From Bradyrhizobium macuxiense (GTDB taxonomy: Bacteria; Pseudomonadota; Alphaproteobacteria; Rhizobiales; Xanthobacteraceae): a DNA stretch of 32,258 bases. The stretch is from positions 51,691-83,948 of the forward strand of contig NZ_LNCU01000081.1 in the NCBI RefSeq assembly GCF_001542415.1. Direction: 5' to 3'. Below the pieces are notes generated by a model that was not told where the DNA came from, ran no database searches, and saw only the letters and a list, made by a program, of their open reading frames with translations. This document shows, in pieces, positions 17,243 through 24,505 of the stretch. Within the stretch, counting starts at the first letter, position 1, and each line of letters starts with the position of its first letter. Position numbers and translations under genes: made by a program.

Positions 17243-17626
17243 CATGATCCTCGAGGGCACGGTGACCAACGTCGCCGCGTTCGGCGCCTTCGTCGACATC
17301 GGCGTGCACCAGGACGGCCTCGTGCACATCTCGGCGATGTCCAGGAACTTCATCAAGGACCCGCGCGAGGTGGTGAAGCCGGGCGACATCGTCAAGGTGA
17401 AGGTGCTTGACGTCGAGGTCGCGCGCAAGCGCATCGCGCTGACGCTGCGCCTCGACGACGAGATCGGTCCGAAGAAGGACAATGCCGGAGCGTCGCGCGA
17501 TTTCTCGCGCGGCTCGGCCAAGATGTCGTCATCGGCACCGCGCCGTCAGGAGCAGTCCGGCGGCGGCGCTCGCCGACGCCCTGCGCCGTGCTGCCGAAAA
17601 GAGTGGACGCGGCAAGCCGACCTGAG
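17243..17626 (+). repeat. Direct repeat, copy 2: 3' end of tex
   Basis: Same orientation as copy 1 and offset by 1,952 bases. It lacks one GC pair in the CGGCGGCGCGCTCGCC stretch (near 17566-17569), which shifts the last ~20 codons. Apart from this the copies appear identical, which suggests a recent event or ongoing gene conversion. Confidence 0.95.
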
Positions 17627-17666
17627 ACGTAGGCTCATACAACGAGGGTGTCCGCTTTCATGCTGA
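17245..17666 (+). pseudogene. Partial tex copy encoding an isolated S1 domain
   Basis: The repeated segment opens with an in-frame ATG (Met652 of the parent) and keeps the entire S1 RNA-binding domain ([20 protein letters not shown] ... [14 protein letters not shown]). The 2-bp deletion then changes frame, and the tail reads [16 protein letters not shown], running to a stop at 17664-17666, inside the downstream hairpin. That gives about 140 residues. The bases before the ATG hold no good ribosome-binding site. It is most likely an inert by-product of the duplication, but a free S1 domain could bind RNA if translated. Confidence 0.7.
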
Positions 17667-17677
17667 AAGCGGACACC
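17647..17677 (+). terminator. Strong hairpin after the second tex-end copy
   Basis: GGTGTCCGCTTTC (17647-17659) pairs perfectly over 13 bases with GAAAGCGGACACC (17665-17677) around the loop ATGCT, followed by TTT. This looks like the intrinsic terminator of a tex gene. The sequence after the intact tex copy lacks it, having only a degenerate counterpart, so the native downstream flank of tex may be here. Confidence 0.65.
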
Positions 17678-17766
17678 TTTGGCAGCATCATAGCGCCGCC
17701 TCTCGCCCCAGGGCGGGCATCCGCCCGAACTCGCTTGGAAGGAGGGCTATTCCCTCCCGCCCGCCG

Positions 17767-18027
17767 TCAATTGCCAACCCACACATTGCCGGAGGAGTCG
17801 AAGTCGTTCTTCGGGTTGTAGCCGGAATCGTGAAGGTTCCGGATACGCATCGCGTGGTCACTGCTATCGCCGCCGAGACTGGCATTTGCGTTGAGCAGCG
17901 CGGGACTGAGCCCGGTACCCATCACGAGGTGGTGATGGTGGGTCCGGTGTCCTGCCATTCGTGCATCAGCGAGTGCCGTCGTAGAAAGAGAAGCAACTGC
18001 TATCGAAACAAGAATGATTTTCGTCAT
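17767..18027 (-). CDS. Small exported protein of unknown function
   Basis: An 86-residue protein with start MTKIILVSIAVASLSTTALA, a clear Sec signal with probable cleavage after ALA or ADA, preceded by AGGAGC at a good distance from the ATG at 18027. The mature ~65 residues are His- and Asn-rich at the front (HRTHHHHLVMG) and continue SLGGDSSDHAMRIRNLHDSGYNPKNDFDSSGNVW. Such small exported proteins are common in Bradyrhizobium and have no known role. The His cluster might bind metal, which is inference. It is transcribed toward the tex remnant. Confidence 0.7.
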   Translation of the reverse strand: MTKIILVSIAVASLSTTALADARMAGHRTHHHHLVMGTGLSPALLNANASLGGDSSDHAMRIRNLHDSGYNPKNDFDSSGNVWVGN

Positions 18028-18556
18028 GGTAAGCTCCTGTGAAATACCCAGCCGAGCTTTCAATCGCGTCCAGAAAAATGCGCTGTCATGCTCGTGCCGA
18101 ATGTGAGATTCGCCACATCGCGGCGTCGATCACGATGAGTGAGACTAGTACGCGGAAGGTTGGGCTTCTTGGTCTCCCGCGCACAGCGTGACGGAAAGTC
18201 CGTGCGCAAATCGCAAACGTCAGCTTGAAGAGGCTGAGGGATGTCGCGAAGCGGATGTCTTGCTCCTCTGGGAGACGCGTAGCCCGGTTGGCTCCGGCAC
18301 GGGGGCGACCGGATGCTCTTGGTCTAAGGTCTATGGGCGGGCTGTGTTCCGAACAGCAACCGCCGTCCGCGGGAAGCGTTGATTCCTGCGCCCGCTCAGC
18401 GATGGAGCAGCGCGAGGCCTGCGACATCAGGCAAAGGTCGGTCCTGCATCAATGTCGGAGACCGCGCGGCGAGGGCTAGCCGCGTCGACGAAGCGTCGAA
18501 TACGGGCTCACGTCGGGCGTTGCTTTCTAACCGCCATCCCGAAGGAGCAACCATCG
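18028..18556. other. Intergenic region between divergent genes (529 bp)
   Basis: Long non-coding stretch between the small exported protein (minus) and the second binding protein (plus). The frames I read through it are basic and low in hydrophobic residues, without signal or domain features, so I call no gene. I also see no clear hairpin or tRNA-like fold. Confidence 0.45.
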
Positions 18557-19795
18557 ATGCGTGCATCAATCCTGTTGGTCATGCCTTTGACCCTTGCGCT
18601 CTACGCCGGACCGGCTCAGGCGCAACAAGCCGAAAAAGCGCCGCAAAACGTCAAGATCGGTGTGCTCAGTGACATGTCCGGGCTCTACGCCGATATCGGC
18701 GGACAGGGCTCGGTTATCGCAGCCCGCATGGCCGTCGAGGACTTCAAGCCCGACAGCCACAACATGAAGATCGAGATCGTCTCCGCCGATCATCAGAACA
18801 AGCCCGATATCGGATCGGCGATTGCCCGCAGGTGGTACGACATCGATCATGTCAACGCGATCACCGACGTGCCCAATTCCGGCGTGGCGCTGGCCGTCAG
18901 CAATGTGACGCGGGAAAAGAACGGGGTGTTTCTCATCTCGGGAGCCGGAGATTCCGACCTGACCGGCCAGCAATGTTCGCCGAACAGCGTGCACTGGGCA
19001 TATGATACCTGGGCGCTTGCGCACGGCACCGGAGGGGCCATTGTGCGCAGGGGAGGCAAGAGCTGGTTCTTCGTCACGGCCGACTACGCGTTCGGTCATG
19101 CGTTGGAGCGCGATACGGCCGCGGTCGTGAAAGCGGCAGGCGGGCAGGTGCTCGGCTCGGTGCGCCACCCCTTGAACACCGCGGACTTCTCCTCGTATCT
19201 GCTTCAGGCGCAGGATTCAAAGGCACAGGTCATCGGGCTGGCCAATGCCGGCGGAGACACCATCAACGCGGTGAAGCAAGCCGCCGAGTTCGGGATCGTC
19301 CAGCGTGGCCAACGGCTCGCCGGGCTTCTCGTTTTTCTTACCGACGTTCATGCCCTCGGCTTGCAGACGGCGCAGGGTTTGACGCTGACCACCGGATTTT
19401 ATTGGGACCTCAACGACAAGACGCGGCTGTTCGCAAAGCGCTTCGCCGCACTCGATGGCGGCAAGTATCCGACCATGGTTCAGGCCGGAGTGTATTCCTC
19501 CGTGCTGCATTATCTCGAGGCGGTCGCCAAGGTCGGCTCCGCGACAGACGGAGCGAAGGTCGTCGAGGCGATGAAGGCGACCAAGTATGACGATCCGCTG
19601 TTCGGACTAACCGAGGTTCGCGAAGACGGCCGGGCCGTGCATGCCATGTACCTGGTCGAGGTCAAGAAGCCGGCAGAATCGAAGGGCCCCTATGATTACT
19701 TCAAGGTCCTCGACAAGATTCCGGCCGACCAGGCGTTCAGGCCGCTGACCGACGAGAAAGGCATTTGCGGTCTGGTGAAAGCCGCTGCCAACTAG
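18557..19795 (+). CDS. Second ABC transporter substrate-binding protein, branched-chain amino acid type
   Basis: From the ATG at 18557 (AAGGAG nine bases upstream) a 412-residue exported protein: signal MRASILLVMPLTLALYAGPA with cleavage after AQA (~22), then VKIGVLSDMSGLYADIGGQG, the usual opening of type I binding proteins. Further marks are ADHQNKPDIGSAIARRWYD, VFLISGAGDSDLTG, KSWFFVTADYAFGHALERD and VIGLANAGGDTINAVKQA. It is only distantly similar to the protein at 15974. The segment DLTGQQCSPNSVHWAYDT resembles binding proteins reported for aromatic or urea-type ligands, but the ligand is not established. No permease or ATPase genes follow. Confidence 0.9.
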   Translation: MRASILLVMPLTLALYAGPAQAQQAEKAPQNVKIGVLSDMSGLYADIGGQGSVIAARMAVEDFKPDSHNMKIEIVSADHQNKPDIGSAIARRWYDIDHVNAITDVPNSGVALAVSNVTREKNGVFLISGAGDSDLTGQQCSPNSVHWAYDTWALAHGTGGAIVRRGGKSWFFVTADYAFGHALERDTAAVVKAAGGQVLGSVRHPLNTADFSSYLLQAQDSKAQVIGLANAGGDTINAVKQAAEFGIVQRGQRLAGLLVFLTDVHALGLQTAQGLTLTTGFYWDLNDKTRLFAKRFAALDGGKYPTMVQAGVYSSVLHYLEAVAKVGSATDGAKVVEAMKATKYDDPLFGLTEVREDGRAVHAMYLVEVKKPAESKGPYDYFKVLDKIPADQAFRPLTDEKGICGLVKAAAN

Positions 19796-20085
19796 AGGGA
19801 AGCGCTCGGCGTTGGCGTGTATGGAAAGCCCTCATTGAGGTCGGATATTGACCCGGTGCGTGCATCCTCGGCGTCCACGACCTCGCCGGATCAGCGCACC
19901 TCCACGTGCGTGACGAGGCGCGAAGGTTCCTAACGGAGATGCAAAAGGCGTCTCGCCGAACCTAACTTCCGCGTCAGAATCTGGCGCATTTGTAAGTTGA
20001 AGGAAGCCGCCGGTTTGCGTCTGCTGATCCTCCTCTTCCTGCGGCAAAGGTATTTCGCCGCAGTTCAACGACGGAGGATATCTCG

Positions 20086-20652
20086 ATGAAGCACACGTTC
20101 TTCACAGGTCTCGTGGCCGCGACATTCGCAGCGGCTGTTGCGCTTGCGCCGCCGGTCCTTGCGCGCGGCGGAGGCGGCGGCTTTGGCGGCGGAGGCGGCG
20201 GTCACGGTGGTGGCGGTGGCGGCTTCGGTGGCGGCCATGGAGGTGGTTTCGGCGGCGGCTTCGCTGGCGGAATGCATGGCGGAGGATTTGGCGGCGGGAT
20301 GCATGCCGGAGGCTTCGGAGGCGGCATGCGCGGCGGGGCTGCCTTCGCCGCCATGGGTGGTGGCCCGCATTTCGGCGGCGCTCGTTTCGGCGCAGCGGGC
20401 TTTGGCGGTCCGCGCTTCGCAGGTGTACCGATGACCCGTTCGGCATTTGCGCCTGGACCGCGCTTTGCCGGCGGCGGATTCCGCGGCCCGCACGGCTTCC
20501 ATCATCGCGCCTTCTTCCACCATCGCTTCCGCCACTTCGCCTTCTTCGGCGGGCCCTTCGTGTATGCCGACTATTACGACGGCTGCTGGCGCAGGGCGCG
20601 GACGCCTTACGGATGGCAGTGGGTCAACACGTGCGGGGACTACTGGTACTAG
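20086..20652 (+). CDS. Glycine/histidine-rich exported protein
   Basis: A 188-residue protein with GGAGG before the ATG and a signal peptide (MKHTFFTGLVAATFAAAVAL ... VLA). Residues ~28-110 are low-complexity Gly with Phe, His and Met (FGGGHGGGFGGGFAGGMHGG). The C-terminal third is His/Phe/Arg-rich (FHHRAFFHHRFRHFAFFGG) and ends in an aromatic Cys-containing piece, YYDGCWRRARTPYGWQWVNT. Families with the final CWxxRxxxTPYGWxW-like motif are common exported proteins in Bradyrhizobiaceae, with no agreed function. It may be a surface or wall-associated protein. The gene stands alone, with 290 bases of empty sequence upstream and 128 before the response regulator. Confidence 0.8.
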   Translation: MKHTFFTGLVAATFAAAVALAPPVLARGGGGGFGGGGGGHGGGGGGFGGGHGGGFGGGFAGGMHGGGFGGGMHAGGFGGGMRGGAAFAAMGGGPHFGGARFGAAGFGGPRFAGVPMTRSAFAPGPRFAGGGFRGPHGFHHRAFFHHRFRHFAFFGGPFVYADYYDGCWRRARTPYGWQWVNTCGDYWY

Positions 20653-20745
20653 CGCCACGAACCGCACCGTTGACGCGCGGTCGTCGCCAGACGTTCCATC
20701 CAGCCCCGGAATGGGATAGTCTGGTGGCGGCCGTCGCGCGGGGCG

Positions 20746-20779
20746 CTCGGAGAGCTCAAGACCTCGGAGAGTTCAAGAC
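20746..20779 (+). repeat. 17-bp tandem repeat over the ribosome-binding site of the response regulator
   Basis: CTCGGAGAGCTCAAGAC (20746-20762) is followed directly by CTCGGAGAGTTCAAGAC (20763-20779), differing at one base. The second copy ends one base before the ATG at 20781, so the GGAGAG ribosome-binding site is duplicated. Confidence 0.85.
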
Positions 20780-20780
20780 G

Positions 20781-21473
20781 ATGACCGGAGCTCACCGCCG
20801 TATTCTCGTGGTCGAGGATGATCCGGAGACCGCGGGTCAGCTAGTCGATCAACTCACCACCAGCGGCTACGATGTCGATCTGGCTGCGAACGGCCGCGAG
20901 GCGCTGAACCATGGCGCAGCGCGCGATTATGCGGTGATCACGATCGATCGCATGCTGCCGGATATCGACGGGATCGCCGTCATGCGCCAGATGCGCGACG
21001 ACGGCATCGTCGTGCCGTTCCTGATCATCAGCGCGCTCGGTGAGGTCGACGACCGCGTGCGCGGCTTGCGCGCCGGCGGCGACGATTATCTGGTCAAGCC
21101 GTTCTCCTTCGTCGAGCTGCTGGCGCGCCTGGAGGCGCTGGGCCGGCGCAGTGAGACCGTTGCCAAGGAGACCATCCTGCGGGTCGGCGACCTCGCGGTC
21201 GACCTGATCTCACGGACGGCGAGCCGCGGCGGCCGGAAGATTCCGCTGCTGCCGAAGGAGTTCCAATTGCTCGAATATCTCGCGCGCAACGAAGGCCGCG
21301 TGGTGTCGCGCGCCATGCTGCTGCAGCATGTGTGGGATCTGCATTTCGATCCGTCGACCAACATCATCGATGTCTATGTCGGCCGGGTGCGCCGCAAGGT
21401 CGATGACCAGCAAGCCTATCCGCTGATCCATACGATCCGCGGCATCGGATATTGCCTCCGTGCTCCTGGCTAA
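20781..21473 (+). CDS. Response regulator, OmpR/PhoB family
   Basis: A 230-residue two-domain regulator from the ATG at 20781. The receiver has the acidic pair at 12-14 (VVEDDPE), the phosphoacceptor Asp56 (ITIDRMLPDIDG), Ser82 and Lys104 (GGDDYLVKPFSF). The C-terminal winged helix contains PLLPKEFQLLEYLARNEGRV, MLLQHVWDLHFDPSTNIIDVY and VGRVRRKVD, then IRGIGYCL, all typical of OmpR/PhoB DNA binding. The kinase gene begins within its last 14 bases, so the pair is one operon. The ITIDRMLP form is common in regulators of metal or envelope stress systems, but the stimulus is unknown. A longer frame upstream is not protein-like. Confidence 0.93.
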   Translation: MTGAHRRILVVEDDPETAGQLVDQLTTSGYDVDLAANGREALNHGAARDYAVITIDRMLPDIDGIAVMRQMRDDGIVVPFLIISALGEVDDRVRGLRAGGDDYLVKPFSFVELLARLEALGRRSETVAKETILRVGDLAVDLISRTASRGGRKIPLLPKEFQLLEYLARNEGRVVSRAMLLQHVWDLHFDPSTNIIDVYVGRVRRKVDDQQAYPLIHTIRGIGYCLRAPG

Positions 21474-22836
21474 GACCCTTGGCTCATCGACGTTTCGCCT
21501 GGCGCTGATCGCCATCGGCACTTTCGGCCTGATCGTCTCGGTGATCTTCGCCTATGTCTACTGGTCGACGGTCTCCTATGTCCGCAGCCGGTCCGATCAC
21601 GCGATCATGACCGAGCAGGCGAACCTCCATGACGCCTATGCGCGATCCGGGCGCGATGCCCTGGTCGCGCTGATCGGACAGCGCATCGCGGACAAGAGTT
21701 TTGCCGATCACGTCTACGTCCTCGTCGATAGTGCATCGGCGGTCCTCGCCGGAAACCTCGCGCAGTGGCCGGCCGGGACCGCGGATCAGGGTTGGAGCGA
21801 GTTTCGTGCGGCGGTGCCACCGCGCTCCGCAGCGGACGCGCTGGTGCGGGGGCGGGCAGAGACGCTGCCGAACGGCGATCGATTGCTGGTCGGCCTCGAC
21901 ATCGGCGATCTCGACGGCTTCACCACGCAGATCCGGGCGGCCGGCATTGCGGTGGTCGTGCTGATCCTCGTGCTGGCCGCCGTCGCCAGTATCGGGGTGA
22001 CGCGGCGGACAGTCGGCCGGATCGAGTCGATCAACGCAACCAGCCGCGCCATCATGCTCTCCGGGCTCGACCAGCGCATCCCGCTTCACGGCAGCCACGA
22101 CGAATGGGATCGCGTCGCCGAGAATCTCAACCAGATGCTCGATCGCATCCAGACGCTGATGGGCGAGGTGAAGCAGGCCAGCGACAACATCGCGCACGAT
22201 CTGCGCACGCCGCTGACCCGCATGCGCGGCCGGCTCGAGAAGGCCTATCATTGTCCGCGCAACGGCGAAAGCGATGCGGCCCTGATCGGCGACACCATTG
22301 CCGATCTCGACACGGTGCTGGCGATGTTCGCCTCCATCACGCGGATTTCCGAGATCGAGACACGGGCCCGCAAGGATGCGTTTCGCACCGTCAATCTCGT
22401 CGAGATCGCGGGCGAGGTGGTCGAGCTCTACGATGCCGCAGCCGAGCGCGATACGACCCGCCTCGATCTCACCGGCGATCCCGAGGTGCCGGTGACCGGC
22501 GATCGTGACCTGCTGTTCGATGCGATCGCCAATGTCGTGGACAATGCCATCAAGCACGGCCGCGCCGGGGGAAAGGTCACCGTGACCTGCCGCAACGGCG
22601 AGGGCGGTGCGGTGATCTCCGTCGCCGACGACGGGCCGGGCATTGCCGCCGACCAGCACGACCACGTCTTCAAGCGCTTCTACCGCCTCGAGCAGAGCCG
22701 CTACACGCCGGGAAACGGCCTCGGCCTCAGCCTTGTCGCGGCCGTCGCCAGCCTGCATGGCGCGCGCATCGAGCTGCAGGACAATGCTCCGGGCCTGTTG
22801 TTCAGGCTGTGCTTCCCCGCGTCGACGGGATCGTAG
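21460..22836 (+). CDS. Sensor histidine kinase, partner of the OmpR-type regulator
   Basis: 458 residues from a GTG at 21460, overlapping the regulator by 14 bases. Layout: membrane helix 1 (~12-34, FRLALIAIGTFGLIVSVIFAY), a ~125-residue periplasmic sensing loop, helix 2 (~161-180), a HAMP linker, then the phosphoacceptor box SDNIAHDLRTPLTRMRG with His246. The ATPase follows, with N-box NVVDNAIKHG, G1 VADDGPGIA, F-box VFKRFYRLE and G2 GNGLGLSLVAAVASLHG. It would phosphorylate the adjacent regulator in response to a periplasmic or membrane cue. The sensing loop shows no recognised domain. Confidence 0.93.
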   Translation: MLLAKTLGSSTFRLALIAIGTFGLIVSVIFAYVYWSTVSYVRSRSDHAIMTEQANLHDAYARSGRDALVALIGQRIADKSFADHVYVLVDSASAVLAGNLAQWPAGTADQGWSEFRAAVPPRSAADALVRGRAETLPNGDRLLVGLDIGDLDGFTTQIRAAGIAVVVLILVLAAVASIGVTRRTVGRIESINATSRAIMLSGLDQRIPLHGSHDEWDRVAENLNQMLDRIQTLMGEVKQASDNIAHDLRTPLTRMRGRLEKAYHCPRNGESDAALIGDTIADLDTVLAMFASITRISEIETRARKDAFRTVNLVEIAGEVVELYDAAAERDTTRLDLTGDPEVPVTGDRDLLFDAIANVVDNAIKHGRAGGKVTVTCRNGEGGAVISVADDGPGIAADQHDHVFKRFYRLEQSRYTPGNGLGLSLVAAVASLHGARIELQDNAPGLLFRLCFPASTGS

Positions 22837-22884
22837 GGTAGGTTGCACGGGACTCATGGGTGCGATCGGCACCAGGCTTCCCTG

Positions 22885-22906
22885 CGCTCTCTGTTCAAGA
22901 GAGGGC
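22885..22906 (+). terminator. Possible hairpin after the kinase gene
   Basis: CTCTCT (22887-22892) pairs with AGAGAG (22898-22903) around GTTCA, and the stem can extend with one mismatch. No T tract follows, so it is only a weak terminator candidate for the two-component operon. Confidence 0.3.
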
Positions 22907-22985
22907 GGAACGAAAGACGAGCCTCGGACAGATCATGTCGCGAGAATGCGGATGTGTGACTCACCGGCCGCGCAACACACTCGGT

Positions 22986-23107
22986 GTCGTCCCTGCGAAA
23001 GCAGGGACCCATAACCACAAATGGTCATCGTTGAGCGACGCTGGAACGACGAGTCCCCTCAACAACATCCGCCGCGGGGTATGGGTCCCTGCTTTCGCAG
23101 GGACGAC
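22986..23107. repeat. REP/BIME-like element with perfect 28-bp inverted arms
   Basis: The left arm at 22986-23013 (GTCGTCCCTGCGAAAGCAGG...) is the exact reverse complement of the right arm at 23080-23107. Each arm folds on itself as GTCCCTGC-GAAA-GCAGGGAC, an 8-bp stem with a GNRA tetraloop. The 66 bases between the arms carry no gene. The form is that of REP-type repeats dispersed in Bradyrhizobium and Rhodopseudomonas intergenic regions. It lies between the convergent kinase and LuxR-type genes, where such elements often act as transcript ends. Confidence 0.8.
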
Positions 23108-23158
23108 GAGTGGTGAGACCTCGTCTCGCTCTATCGCGCTGGCGCCGCCGCCTCAGCC

Positions 23159-23536
23159 TCACAAATTGATCACCCCACGCCGTGCCGCATGCGCGACCGC
23201 ATCGGTGCGGCCGGTGGCATCGAGCTTGTCGAGCAGGGAGCCGACGTGAAACTTGGCAGTGTGAACGGAGATGCCGAGGCGCTTGGCGATCATCTTGTTC
23301 GAGGCGCCCTCGGCGAGCAGCGCCAGCACGTCGAGCTCGCGCGGCGTCAGCTCGAAGTCATCTGCCGAGGCAGCCTTGTCGTGATCGCGCGAGACCACCG
23401 CCGCTGCGGCCACTTCGCCGGGCGCTGCAAGGCGCAAGCCGGCGACGCCGCCAAGCAGCGTCGCCAACCGGTCTGCAAGCACGGGATCGTCGATCTCGAG
23501 CGAGATCACGATCTCCGGCGTACTCTCATTGCTCAC
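23159..23536 (-). CDS. Small LuxR-type helix-turn-helix regulator
   Basis: A 125-residue protein that starts at a GTG (23536) overlapping the stop of the protease-like gene by four bases. The C-terminal half is a LuxR/GerE domain: LTPRELDVLALLAEGASNKM, IAKRLGISVHTAKFHVGSLL, DKLDATGRTDAVAHA. The N-terminal ~55 residues (ISLEIDDPVLADRLATLLGG) resemble the front of a receiver domain but are far too short, and no complete phosphorylation site is visible. It is therefore a stand-alone DNA-binding regulator with a degenerate N-terminal part. The overlap suggests it is made with, and may respond to, the upstream protease-like protein. Confidence 0.85.
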   Translation of the reverse strand: MSNESTPEIVISLEIDDPVLADRLATLLGGVAGLRLAAPGEVAAAAVVSRDHDKAASADDFELTPRELDVLALLAEGASNKMIAKRLGISVHTAKFHVGSLLDKLDATGRTDAVAHAARRGVINL

Positions 23537-24396
23537 GTCTCCGGCCTCTCGCCGATCGTCACCCTGAAGTGCTGCGGCTCGCCGCCGCGACGGACCGTTA
23601 CGTCGACGACCCGGCCGACGCTCTGCGGTCCCAATGTCCGCAGCAGCGCCCGAACGCCGGACAGCCGCTCGTCATTGACCGCGATGATCACGTCGCCTTG
23701 CCGGATGCCGGCGGCAGCCGACGGGCCGTTCTTGTCGACATTCATCACCATCGCGCCGATGCCGTCATCGAGACGCACCGGCTGCAGGCCGAGGCCTAGA
23801 TATCCGCGCGCGATGCGGCCGGAGGTCTCGAGCTGTGCGGCGACGCGTTCGATGGTCGCGGCCGGGATCGTCAGCACGCGACGGGGACCCAGCACGGCCA
23901 TGCCGAACGGTTCTCCCGACGCATCCAGCGCCAGCCCGCCCTGCTGGCTGTGCCGCCGGACGTCGAGCTCAATCCTTGCGTCGATGTCGCCGCCCCGCAG
24001 GCTGCGCCAGGCAGGACCCGACAGCGAAACGATGCCGAGCCGCGCGGTCGCAGCGCCGCGGTCCGCCGCGACGACCACGGCGAGCGATCCGAGTGCGGGA
24101 ACACTGGCCGACAGCTTGACCGGTGCGACATCGGTGTCGACCCGCAGCAGGGCGATATCGGTGGTGTGGTCGCGTCCGGCGATGGTGGCCTGTTTCCTGC
24201 TGCCGTCGGCGAACTGGATCTCGATCTCGCCCTCGTCGGCCAGCGCCTCGTCGGCGGTGATCACGAGACCGGGTTTCCAGACGAAGCCGGAGGCCCGCGA
24301 GCGATGCGAATGCACCGACACGATCGCCGGCGCCGCGCGCGCGACCGTGTCCGCCAGGGCGGAAGATAATGAGGCGAGGGTGGTCGGGTCGGTCAT
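23533..24396 (-). CDS. Trypsin-fold/PDZ protein of the HtrA type with catalytic residues missing
   Basis: A 287-residue protein (start MTDPTTLASLSSAL) with an HtrA-like layout: a trypsin-fold segment (~25-190) and a C-terminal PDZ domain (~197-285, GYLGLGLQPVRLDDGIGAMVM ... GDVIIAVNDERLSG). Only the Asp of the triad is kept (HTTDIALLRV, Asp80). The His site, usually T-N-x-H-V, reads TADEAL (Glu50), and the G-N-S-G-G serine motif reads S-Q-Q-G-G (Gln152). It is therefore almost certainly proteolytically inactive. No signal peptide or membrane helix is visible, unlike exported HtrA proteins, so it is probably cytosolic. It lies 109 bases after the AraC gene and overlaps the LuxR-type gene. A binding or sensing role is inferred. 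Confidence 0.82.
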   Translation of the reverse strand: MTDPTTLASLSSALADTVARAAPAIVSVHSHRSRASGFVWKPGLVITADEALADEGEIEIQFADGSRKQATIAGRDHTTDIALLRVDTDVAPVKLSASVPALGSLAVVVAADRGAATARLGIVSLSGPAWRSLRGGDIDARIELDVRRHSQQGGLALDASGEPFGMAVLGPRRVLTIPAATIERVAAQLETSGRIARGYLGLGLQPVRLDDGIGAMVMNVDKNGPSAAAGIRQGDVIIAVNDERLSGVRALLRTLGPQSVGRVVDVTVRRGGEPQHFRVTIGERPET

Positions 24397-24505
24397 GGGA
24401 AGCTCCTGTTGCTTCCCTCAATCTGGGGTGCCGCGGCGGGAGACGAAACTGGCCGGATGGGCAGGGGCCGGCCGCGCCGGTCCACACGGCGTTCGAGGCG
24501 GAACC

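Noticed and set aside
16661..17521. Minus-strand frame whose start matches a minus-strand frame opposite the tex end
   Set aside because: The similarity is only the antisense image of the tex 3' duplication, not a gene family.
15291..17626. Insertion sequence or integrative element bounded by the tex repeats
   Set aside because: No transposase, integrase or recombinase gene lies between the copies, and the 386-base direct repeats are far longer than target-site or att duplications. Recorded as a duplication instead.
19832..20068. Small minus-strand frame before the Gly/His-rich gene
   Set aside because: No ribosome-binding site, signal or motif. It overlaps the leader of the plus-strand gene.
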